A stretch of 43,613 nucleotides of DNA from the NCBI GenBank assembly GCA_022376515.1, contig WTXI01000299.1, forward strand, positions 1 through 43,613, in the 5' to 3' direction. Origin of the DNA: Lactifluus volemus (lineage: Eukaryota > Basidiomycota > Agaricomycetes > Russulales > Russulaceae). The notes under the pieces were generated by a model. The model was not told the origin of the DNA. It was given only the letters and a program-made list of their open reading frames with translations, and did not search any database. Positions 33,877-43,613 of the stretch are shown here, piece by piece. Numbering within the stretch: the stretch's first letter is position 1; the number at the start of each line of letters is the position of its first letter. The translations under genes were made by a program, and so were the position numbers.

Positions 33877-36800
33877 TTAAGATGAACTGTCAACGTCACG
33901 GTATACCATAGCCCAATTTAAGCCATACACAAATCTTGAGAGATCAACCTCCGTTCTATCTTTGCCAGCAACCCAGACTGTGTTAGCTCTATGAAGGTAT
34001 GGCCGGTGAATGGGAGGAATCCACAAAAGGAGTTCTTTATCTTCCCCATACATCCATCCATCACTATGGACTGGGAACTTCTCCATAAAGTGATCTTTCT
34101 CAATACCTTCTGCTGCACGTTTCTCTACACGAATCGTGTGATCTCGTAAGGTCGAGGTGATAGGCTGCACATACAAAGTGGACGCACCAGAGTAAGTCAA
34201 TTGGGTGAGTCCGGTAGACGAGCCCACAATATCCTGTCCTGTTGTGGCATCCCACATACGAATTGTGCTATCTCCCGAGCCCGAAATGATCCGCCGCCCG
34301 TCCGGTGAGAATGCAACCGAGTTGACCCATTCAGTGTGTCCCATAAATGGGCCCGCTACGGCCACACCTGTAGCAGAATCCCACAAGCGAATCGTGCGAT
34401 CGTTCGAGGCCGATGCAATGTGCCACCCGTCCGGTGAGAATGCAACAGAGGTGACAGCATCGGCGTGTCCAGGAAACGGGTCTACGACTTCTTGTCCTGT
34501 CACAGAATCCCATACACGAATGGTGTGACCTCCCGAGGCTGAGACGATTCGCTGCCCGTCTGGTGAAAACGCGACAGATTTGACGAACTGAGTGTGACCA
34601 GTAAACGGGCCCGCACTGGCCTCCCCTGTCGCAGCATCCCATACTCGAATCGTGCAGTCATCCGAGGCAGAGGCGATGCGCTTCCCGTCTGGCGAGAATG
34701 CAACAGAGAGGACCATATCAGTGTGTCCAGTACACGGGCCCACTACAACCTCTCCCGTCCTGGCATCCCACACACGAATCGTGCAATCTCCCGAGGCCGA
34801 CGCGATGCATTGTCCGTCCGGCGAGAATGCAACAGAGTAGACATCACCGGTATGTCCAGTAAACGGGCCCACTATAACATTTCCTGTCACGGTATCCCAC
34901 ACGCGAATCGTGCAATCTCGCGAGGCCGAGGCGATCCGCTGCCCTTCAGGCGAGAACGCAACAAAATGGACCCAATCGGTGTGACCAGTAAACGGACCTG
35001 CTGTGAGCTCTCCTGTTGCGGCATCCCACAAACAAACTGTGCAATCTGCAGAGGCCGAGGCTATCCGTTGCCCATCTGGTGAGTGTGCAACAGAGAAGAT
35101 CGACTGGGTATGTCCGGTAAACGAGGCCCCTGCCACTCCTTTTCTGGGATGCCACACACAAACCGTGCGATCATGCGAGGCCGAGGCAATGCGCTGCCCG
35201 TCAGGTGAGACTGAAACAGAAAATATGGAAGATGTGTGTCCAGTAAATGGGCCTGCTACGATCCGCCCTGCTGCCGAGTCCCACACACAAATTGTGCGAT
35301 CGAGCGAGGCTGAGATGATGCGTTTCCCATCCGGGGAGAATACAATAGAGTAGATAGCACTGGTGTGTCCAGTAAATGGACCGGCTACGACCTGCACTGT
35401 TGCAGAGTCCCACACATGAATAGTGCGATCGTCAGAGGACGAAGCGACATGCTTCCCGTCCGGTGAGAATGAAACACAGCGGACCCATTCGGTGTGTCCA
35501 GGATACGGGCCCGCTACAACCTCTCCAGTTGCAGCATCCCACATGCGAACCGTGCAATCTCGAGAGGCAGAGGCGATACGTTTCCCATCTGGTGAGAATG
35601 TAACAAAGTGGACCTCGCCGATGTGTCCAATAAACGGGCCCGCTACTACCTTTCCTGTTTCGGCATCCCAAACACGAATCGTGTGATCATCCGAGGCAGA
35701 GGCGATGTGTTTCCCGTTCGGTGAGAATGCAACGCATCTGACCCAATCCGTGTGTCCAGTAAATGGTCCCGCTACGACCTCTCCTGTTGCGGCATCCCAC
35801 ACGCAAATCGTGCAGTCCTCCGATGCCGAGGCGATGCGTTTCCCGTCAGGTGAGAATGCGACAGAGAGGACTTCTTCGGTGTGTCCAGTAAACGGCCCCG
35901 CTAAAATTTCCCCCGTCGTAGCATCCCACACACGAATGGTGCGATCTTCCGAGGCTGATGCGATCCGCTGCCCATCTGGTGAGAATATAAGTGAGTTGAC
36001 TGGTGCGTCATGTGTTCGAATAGTCATTTCCAATGCTGGCCAATCAGATAACTGTCCGCGTCTCAAAACCAATGTATGGGGGAATAGGTGAAGGTGGTGC
36101 TCGACGATGCGGGAAGAGGATGGCGCAAAAGGGAGAGCAGATATATATATATGCGGGACGCTTCTTGATATCGCCATCCCGAAATACCGCACAAACGCGA
36201 ACGCATCATCCACTAATGCCAACAGATTCTCAACCTCGAATTGGAATGATTGCTGAAATTGTACCCAATAGTTATTACATGTCCTATAACATTATTAGAG
36301 GCGCCCACCTTCTGATCAGACCGCAACCATGTGTTCAGAGATGCCAACGCTCGTGACGCAAGACCGACGCTGGTCTTGATGCTAAGCACTTCCAGCCAAA
36401 GAGAAACCTTGTCTCGAACAGCAATTGAAGTTTTGGAAACAGGTCCTGTTCAATACCAAGACGTTCTAGATGATCACCCCAGAAAAGCACGCATATGATA
36501 GAGCAGGTGGAATATATTCTAAAATTCGAGATTCAAGGTCTGGAAGATCCCTGTTGGCGAAATATGACGACTCGAGTTTGCAAATGTTGAACTTGAGGTC
36601 ATTGAGCATTAATCCAAGACAGGAATGTGCAAGCTGACGGTGAGCCCTGCCAAGGTCGATGTGAAATACCCCACTCTTCTCATCGGCCAGGAAGTCACGG
36701 AAGGAGGTGTGCAGAGGGATGATCGGGAGGGTATCGTCGGGTGAGGTCACGTTACTGAGAAGTGAACCAAGGTGACGGAGCATCTCAATAACGCATTCCG

Positions 36801-39487
36801 AATCCTCGGGGTCAGGGTTCTCGGGGTCACCCTGGGGTGCATGTCGTCGTAGAATAGTCAAAGTGCGGATGGAAAGTGGAACGAGAGCAGCAAAAAGCTG
36901 CCCCATCACGGAACGAAATAGGATCTGTGCTGCAACCGGCTTGAAGTACCCTTCCAGAACTTCTCCGTATATCTGATCCAAAGGATCTTGCCCATCCGAC
37001 CTCGAGAGTGCCCAACAAACGCTGTATGACCTGTTTCTTGCTAAACCCGAAGCTAGGAGGAGGATTTTTTATGAGCCCGGAAGCAACGGCTGCCCACTGA
37101 AACAATCCTTCTGCTGCCTTTGCGAGTTCAACGCCATGTCGTTCGAACAGGTTCAAAGGGAGTTCGCTCCGGAGATATAACCCAATATCTTGCTCCGTCT
37201 TTGCAGCCAGTTCGTAATCATCCATATAGAGGGTGCGTACGGACAACGCATTACAGAACGCATGTTCAATACCATTCTCCGGCCTCGAGGTGATGAGGAT
37301 ACGGAAATTGGATGGCAACTCGAATAGGTGTTGAGCTAAAAATTTGTGCAACCCGTCTTGACCGATTGCATCACCACTCTCATCCAACGCATCGACTACG
37401 ATAAGAATTGGGTCGCTAAGTTGAACGTTCTTGACTGGTTCGAGGAGAATGGATTCGAAAAGTGTGCGATAATGTCGAGTACTACGAAGAGACGGATCAT
37501 TCTTCAGTACCCTCCCGAGCGCTAATTTGAACGGAGGATAGCGATCGGAGAGATCGCGAGCGAGCGTCGTGAACATCTGGTAAGCTTCATCTTTGGATCC
37601 CTCTTTCCGCAAAAACGCGAAGTAAGTGCAGAGGCACTTATTCTGGAATAGACGTGCGACCTCATGTGCGATTGAGGACTTTCCCGTGCCTGCTTGGCCG
37701 AGGAGGACGAGCCCACGTTGAGATTCAGGACTCTCGACCCACTTGACGATATGATCCAAAAAGTCTTCGCGTGTGCCCGGAAGACATCGCTTCCTATCGC
37801 CAAATCGCCAGCCTCCTTTGTAAGGTAATTCTCTGATGTTTGCCTGCAATTCTTTGTGCCCCTCGTCAGGAAGACTATCCGACAATCGTATTACCATTAG
37901 GACTACGCACCAGCTTCTAGTACAGCAATCCCAGTGACGACAGCAGTACTCGCGAGGAAATTATCTCGCAGCCGAGAGAGGCTTGTGCGGTACTGATCGA
38001 TTTTCGCATCAACCTGGCGGACAACATTCTTCAAAGTCCGCTTTCCTAAATCAAATCTTCATTATGATGAATGACCACAGAGGCCAAGACGACGTACCGA
38101 CTTGCACATCCTCCGCATACGATGTGATAAATTTGGCACATTCCGAGACACACTCCAGCATCTCATCCAGGATCTTTGGTTGCGTAGACTCCGGGTCCAT
38201 GTTCCTCAAAATGTCCGCCTTCTTTGCGAAGTCAAACGCATCCAGGATTGCCTGGAGTAGTGTTCTGACGTTGTCGTCACGCTTCAACTGGAGTAGCAAA
38301 GTCTGACGGGAGGTGAAAAAAAGATTGAACTATCCATATCCTCCGACAGAGCACGGAGACGAACCTCAGGAATCTTTGAGAGCAATTTCCATGCTAACTT
38401 TGCATGGGGGAACAACTGAATAGCAGAAGTTAGTTTAGCACGGGATACGCAAAACCCATCATGATGTTAGTCATACTTCAGCAATTGGGTCGACATTGTC
38501 CATCACTTGCTTGATAACAGAAAGGGCCGACTTCCATGTTTTCATGGTGTCCATGGCTTCTATGGCTTCCTCAGCGCGACCAAGAGTACGTGACATCTCC
38601 GTCTGGCCGTCTGGTACTGGTCCCATAGGAGCATTGTCCTCGGTAGGAAGGTCACCAGGACGTGCACCACCTCCTTCAGGACCAGGATTGTCCAGTGCTG
38701 CCGTTGTAGGACTTGGGCTAGTTGCTGCCTCATTTAGAGAATTCGTGGACACGGTGATAGTCAAGAGGAGTGTGGCCAGCTCTCTTCGGTGTCTACCATG
38801 TCCATCATCGTTGTTGAAAACAACTTCAAGTTCTACAGGTAGGATGCTCAGCAAGTGCATGGATAAGAATTCGAAGGAATAGACGAACCGCCTCGGGCTT
38901 CACAGGTGATCTCCTCCCTTCCGATAAGGATGTCTGTCCGCATGGCCCTCTTCGCATAAAGAGATATTGTAATATTGGAGAGGGGTTGTAAAGCACTGCA
39001 GGACAGTCAGTTGGACCTGGGTATAAAATTCCGACAGCTCTCACAATGAATCAACTTTTTCGTTCCATTCCACGTACTGCGTCACGCTCTGCCTCGATCG
39101 TGTCTGCCATGTATTCTTCCCGTTGGTCACCGTAACATAAAACTGTCTCTCTTTACCCGGGAGACTTTAAGACGAGGAAGATTATGCGCCCTTAAGACTG
39201 GCATGAGGGAGAGATTTAGTAGTGATCAGAGTAAAATTACTAAGATACGTACCAGTGACCTCGAGCTGGAGTGTGCCCGATTGCGTTCCACTGGCCTGAT
39301 CGTTGATCGCGCTAATCAAAGTCAATCATTTGAGTAAATACTAGTATGAAAAATGAAGATGAAGTGAATGATGTACCCGACTCCGGACTTTGGAGGATCT
39401 GGGCTATAGTAATGGCTAACGTTAACGGGGGCATCGGAATTGGGTGTGAAAGGCGTTGACATACGAATTCGGTTGTGGAAGAGCCAT
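33877..39487 (-). pseudogene. C2-NACHT-WD40 receptor, copy D, inverted, frame-disrupted
   Basis: Exons in transcription order: 39487-39465, 39403-39377, 39311-39253, 39197-39045, 38995-38889, 38832-38477, 38415-38365, 38302-38098, 38045-37911, 37851-36309, 36252-33877. Splice sites are conserved, with a GTATGT first donor. Five single-base losses relative to A and C break the frame. One lies in the C2 exon (near 39162); four lie in exon 10, near 37011 and 36996 (both in G runs), near 36485, and near 36400 (T run). A three-base loss near 36311 is in frame. Walker A GQAGTGKSS and Walker B ILIVVDALDE are present before the exon-10 breaks. The final 2376-nt exon with 14 WD40 repeats is fully open and ends with a variant C-terminus (YRDVDSSS). 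This is a pseudogene unless the losses are sequence errors. Confidence 0.8.
34207..36015 (-). repeat. Fourteen tandem WD40-coding repeats of copy D
   Basis: The unit number, lengths and degenerate unit 7 (HPRKGVAG) match the other copies. D shares particular repeats with different partners: unit 12 with A (TQFV, IVSAS, QEVV), and unit 14 with B (IISGSGDS). The array is open throughout. Confidence 0.92.
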
Positions 39488-40698
39488 CGCAGACTGAAGT
39501 GAGAAGTTGAGACAAGCACTGGCGCCCACCGCGGCATGTCCATGCTGTTGCGACTAGGAGGGCGCTTCATCGTTGGGAACAAACAACAAACAACAGTTTA
39601 TGTTGACATGTTGCGCGAGTACTAGGCCAGTTCGCTGGAGTTATGCCAGTGCATATTCTTACTCCCGCACGCTGGCATACATCACTGGCAAGGGCCAGCA
39701 TTTGGCTGCAGACCCGGGGATCCGGGGGATCGTTGCGAGGTCGAAGCCAAATCTACTAGTGAACGAATTGCCTTATTAACCTTCGTAAACAAGCGAGGTA
39801 TGATACACAAGCACGGAAAAAAAGAAACTATGACAGCTAATTACATACTCCCGTATATGATGAAGTTGCCCTCCACTGAAAGGCTGCCTATGGTCCAGAA
39901 TAAGACGAATCCTCGTACATACAGTTCACTTTATCCTTTAAAATAGAGAATGGGATGCAAGGGGGTCATGCTGTTCATGTGAAAAGTGCTGTACGGCCCC
40001 TTCAAGAGGATGCCTTGACGAGGGTGTGGCTACGGCACCAGTGGGGAATTTGACTTGGTCACTTGTCGAGTCCGTGCCCCTGGTGAAGGAAGTTGCATGT
40101 CTCCGTGCTTGGCAGTGGTGAAGGTACAGTATTTCGTCAGTGATCGTCTGCAGTTGCTACATTCTGGGCGGTACCAGAGTGTCTTCTGCACTTCCAGGGC
40201 TCGACGCATCAGAGCCCACAGACTGCAGAGAGGAAGAATCTTCGCGCAGACATCGTGGCCGTGCATGTTGACCCCTTATAAGTAGCCTCTGTGCTCCCTC
40301 CCATTCTTTTCGGATTCCTCTTTCTTTTGCTCAGAGTTATGTCAGCAGGAAGGTGGATATCTAGAATTTGGGGTCATGACTCACGACGGCGACGGAGATA
40401 ATTTTATAAGAAGCGAGGATGGTTGGGGAGAGGGCGAGTCAAAGACTAACAAAATGAAAATCAGGCAACCGGTGAGTGAGACTAGGAAGATAGCATTGGA
40501 CGCAGGCCTCGTTGAGAGGACCAGCGATGAGGACGTCGGAGTTTGGGCGCAAATTGAAGCAACTTGCCACCGCCGGCCCGGGTGACGACACCACATCCGA
40601 GTCGCGACAGGATGGTGTTAGAAGGGGCGATGGAATGCCCCGTTGACATTTTTTGAAACATTCAATGTAGATTGCTATGTGATAGATAAAGAGGGCAT
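39488..40698. other. Upstream region of receptor D, no convincing gene
   Basis: Inverted homology to the upstream regions of A and C extends to about 40440. A TATAAAA on the minus strand (40402-40408) matches that of A. Short ORFs (for example 40030-40266 on the minus strand) are not conserved in frame with A. The part beyond 40440 is unique and without recognised features. Confidence 0.55.
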
Positions 40699-41211
40699 TC
40701 ACTCCTGAAATGACACCCGTTTTGCTGGCCTCAGGTCATCTCCCCGGGCCCCATCACGGTTCACATTCAAGTCACCACATTCTCTGGACTGTCCTTGTGC
40801 TTTCAGTTCTTGCTGTTTACCACCGCTCTGAACGCCACCTGTATGTACTTTTATCTCTGATTGAACAAGCAAATTCCTAAACAATGTCAGCCTTTCTCGT
40901 TTGGCATGCAATGCTTGCGCCCAATGCCAGTGGCGCGCCTCGTTGAAGCTTACTAATTCTTGATTACTGATTTTGGTCAGCTCGTAAAAGTCACATGATC
41001 GGCTCTGCAAAACGGATTGACATCTCGTCCTGATTTTAGCCCAATTGAGATAACTGGCTCGGCCATACAAGGATACGGGAAGAGATGGAATGTCGTGGAT
41101 TTTCTCATGGACCCCTGACCTGACAACTGATTGGACCTGAAAGTTTGGAAGTGCGACCACTAGTACTGTACTGTACAGCAATAAGTCATCTTGGGACTTT
41201 GCGACTATCAC
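40699..41211 (-). CDS. Hypothetical 170-aa protein, uncertain
   Basis: This is a single uninterrupted minus-strand frame, unusually long for this intron-rich region. The N-terminal part is mildly hydrophobic (LLLYSTVLVVALPNF); the remainder is polar and basic with a plausible helix (ARHWHWAQALHAKRERLTLF). No domain is recognised. It ends near the D upstream region and starts 25 bp from the possible plus-strand start at 41237, so the two could be divergent. It may equally be a chance ORF. Confidence 0.25.
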   Translation of the reverse strand: MIVAKSQDDLLLYSTVLVVALPNFQVQSVVRSGVHEKIHDIPSLPVSLYGRASYLNWAKIRTRCQSVLQSRSCDFYELTKISNQELVSFNEARHWHWAQALHAKRERLTLFRNLLVQSEIKVHTGGVQSGGKQQELKAQGQSRECGDLNVNRDGARGDDLRPAKRVSFQE

Positions 41212-41236
41212 GAGCTTGCTTTTTCACTTCACTCCC

Positions 41237-41502
41237 ATGGATTCCTCGCCTGTGACTCGGAATACTAGTACGGGACCTAGGATTACAGGTAATTCGGGCC
41301 TGCATCACACCGCTTCATCTCAAGCTGAGATTTCTTCTCACCGCTTGCCCCGATAGACGATAAGGGAACTTCAAATTCATCAACGCAAACCCCCAATGGT
41401 ATGTTGCTCAAACCTCTTACGCAGAAGCTTTCAGGCCCGCTGACCTTGCACTCCTCAATAAAGATAACACCGACCGCCACGCTGCCACGTCTCGTCACGC
41501 CA
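41237..41502 (+). other. Possible 5' exons of the right-hand multi-exon gene
   Basis: Three short open pieces with good splice signals occur here: 41237-41288 (starting ATG, MDSSPVTRNTSTG), 41357-41398 (GTSNSSTQTPN) and about 41435-41502. The first two joins are in phase. The third does not match the phase of the well-supported exon beginning at 41622, so either an exon is missing or these belong to another transcript. Polar, low-complexity N-termini of this kind are common in large agaricomycete proteins. Confidence 0.3.
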
Positions 41503-41621
41503 GTGAGTCCCGTAATGTTCCAAATTTGTGACTCGGTATGCAATGCACAACGTGGGTAATGTAGGAGATGCTGGTGATAAGGGTAAACGCAGCGGCCAAG
41601 CTCGTGAACCTTTCCCGCTAG

Positions 41622-43609
41622 ATTTGTCGATGCGATAAATGGCATGCATCGTCTCCTCGACCTCATTAGTGAGACTGGGAGCAACGGCTGTGGTGAGGAA
41701 TTCTAAGCTTGCAGTTGTATGCGCAGGGGCTGACCTTGTACATTGCAGTTGATAAGGTCATTATCGCACAAGACTCTCTCAAACACTTTATCAATGCAAT
41801 GTCCCCCGGGCATACACATCAATCACTAAAGTCGATTTCAAAACGTTGGATCGACTCATGATTAAACCTCTGGGCGTATATGGATCTAAGGTTGGGATAG
41901 TGCGCCTCTTGCGTTCCATCAATATAGTCAGCGAGGACCTGTGAGTGAGCCCTCTGTTCCTAAGTACTATTCGGTAGATAATTGTGGTTCTACTTTAGTG
42001 CCCGCCTACTACTTTCTCCAACTGAAGTTGGTGGTTCGAGGCCCACCCTTTCGTCCGGTCTATATATTGTTGCAGGCGGACCAGTGGGTCCTTCAGAGGA
42101 ACGTCACTATGTCATATACTGGCCCGAGGATTCAACGTGGGATGATTCGGCGGCTTCCTCTGTGTCTCGCAACAGAGTGACATTTATGAGGTGAGCAACT
42201 GCCGAATTTCCTATTATCTTCTTCATATTTTTGAAACAGGTATCTCACCAAAATATGTGACCAAGTAGTCGCAATCTTATCTTCCAAGCATTCGGCTTCT
42301 ATTGTCTGGGACGACAAGGACAATGATAGCTCCGACACTGAATCTGTGGAGACGGGTGACCCAGACAGACTAGTCACCTTTGTTGTTGAAAAGACGGATG
42401 ATCAAGAAGACGGCGCAAAGTTACGACCCGGTTTTCAGGTATATATAGCGTCCGTTGAAGTTGAATTCACTTCTAATTCATCGAAGATGAATCTCGCGAC
42501 ATCTCGAGCTATGAGATTCCTGCGGAGTGTTCTCCGGATGTGGATCCATCGATATTTATTCCTCGTCTTCTGCACGGGGAAACCACCCAAGCGTTTTCTA
42601 CCGTGACTTATATCCCTCGTCGCATTCTATGGAAAGAGTTCGACCACCGCCCTATCAGTAGGATGCTTCTAGAACAGATGTTGTAGGTATTCTGGATTTC
42701 TTCTAGGCGTGGCACTCATGGCTTTGATAGAAGTGAAAACGCGCTAGTTCTATCAGAGAGTCTCGATGAGAAGGCTGTTAAGATCTTGGTCGACGTGGCC
42801 CTTTCGAAACGTTTTCCAGAACAATGCTCCAAGTTGAATGCTGTGAGAAGGGATATTCGTGAAGACTCTCATAAAGAAATGAAAAGGAAACAAAGATTAT
42901 TCTGTCAAGGACTTCAGGATGAAGAACGTGCTTTGTGGAGCACCCTCGAGAGTCTGTTGTTAACGACGTGGTGAAACTCTTTCCGTAGGTCATTCAAGGC
43001 TCTTCCAGGTCCAAAGCGCTAACGCACATTTTCTTGTCATAGCACAATAGTGCCTGCTTCCCTTTCGTCTCATGTACCCGCCAATGGGATTTCTAGCACG
43101 AGTCAACATGTCACAGGTGAGCTTGTCTCCATACGGTTTACACACCACCGTTTTTCTGAGACCGAACGCCAGTCGAGGGTCTCCGTCATCTGTACCCTGA
43201 TTTCGATGACATCTATCGGCAGTGTGTTAAGAGCGCAAAGTTTGAGAGTATAAAGGGGCACGAATACCGGTCTTTGAAGGAGCGTCTGGTCACCTTGCTT
43301 CGCTTGCTCGGTAGACATCAAAATCTGGGCTCTGAAAAGCGCACGGAGCTCATCCAAGTGCTCATTTCTGAACATAGTCCTCTCCACGCAATGCAAGCAA
43401 TGACCCAAGAATCTGGCCTTTTTTCCGGGTTAAAGGACACAGACGAGGAGTCCCTGAAAAGGGAAATGAAAAAGATGGGAAATACCGTCTCTGACCCGAA
43501 TTTTCTTCTCGAACTGAAGGGAGTCGATGACGGAGATTTACAATCCCCAATCAAGGGGCTGTGGCTCTTGCTTGTACCCAGCTCTCATCCTCAATTGACG
43601 CGGCGGTGA
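41622..43609 (+). pseudogene. Multi-exon gene of unknown function, frame-broken, runs to window end
   Basis: Coding pieces, in order: 41622-41690 (FVDAINGMHRLLDLISE), 41750-41940 (KVIIAQDSLKHF; then LMIKPLGVYGSKVGIVRLL), 41979-42191 (YVIYWPEDSTWDDSA; SRNRVTFMR), about 42240-42438 (YLTKICDQVVAIL; DPDRLVTFVVEKT), about 42490-42685 (DPSIFIPRLLHGETTQAF), about 42708-43000 (ALVLSESLDEKAVKIL), 43043-43113 and about 43178-43609 (HLYPDFDDIYRQC; RLVTLLRLLGRHQNL). Several joins have good in-phase introns. Frame breaks occur near 41812 (one base missing after SPG), 42440-42490, 42687 and 42950. The WPEDSTWDD and RNRVTFMRYLTK segments resemble uncharacterised agaricomycete proteins I have seen, but I cannot name a function. 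Either a decaying gene or one with sequence errors; the 3' end may lie outside the window. Confidence 0.5.
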
Positions 43610-43613
43610 CCAC

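Noticed and set aside
1..43613. CRISPR array, tRNA or rRNA genes
   Set aside because: The only regular repeats are the protein-coding WD40 units, and no cloverleaf or rRNA-like sequence was recognised by eye.

Overview
The window is nuclear DNA of an agaricomycete (mushroom-forming basidiomycete). Genes are split by many 49-68 nt introns with GTNNGT donors and CTNA branch sites, and the protein families (C2-NACHT-WD40 STAND receptors, a divergent F-box/leucine-rich protein, eL14) fit. No bacterial or organellar features are seen.

The core is an array of four paralogous NLR-type receptors, called A, B, C and D here. Each has eleven exons encoding a C2 domain, a helical linker, a NACHT NTPase, fourteen WD40 repeats and a conserved C-terminal tail. 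A (1180-6781, +) and C (21729-27343, +) are open in all exons when spliced (1676 and 1679 aa). B (11806-17404, +) carries 18 single-base deletions confined to about 800 bp of its NACHT exon. D (39487-33877, -) is inverted and carries five single-base deletions. The 2.37-kb WD40 exon is open in all four.

A and C lie in a segmental duplication of about 10.4 kb (1-10545 and 20820-31235). Each unit holds a receptor, a two-exon gene for an unrecognised acidic 318-aa protein, and ribosomal protein eL14. The eL14 copy behind C is intact; the copy behind A is a pseudogene. B lacks these partners. It is flanked by an MFS-transporter relic on its left and a Ty1/copia reverse-transcriptase relic on its right. 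An F-box gene (31736-33383) separates unit C from inverted D. To the right of D lie a possible minus-strand ORF and a multi-exon gene of unknown function with several frame breaks that runs to the window end.

The most interesting signal is in the WD40 repeats. They are register-locked across the four copies: repeat 7 is degenerate in all of them. They vary mainly at a few positions expected on the propeller's binding face. The residue after the conserved Asp is Arg, Cys or His in 52 of 56 repeats, encoded CGC, TGC or CAC, exactly the CpG-transition products of one codon. Similarity patterns also switch between copies from repeat to repeat, as gene conversion would produce. Together these suggest a receptor-diversifying array in which B and D may act as sequence reservoirs.
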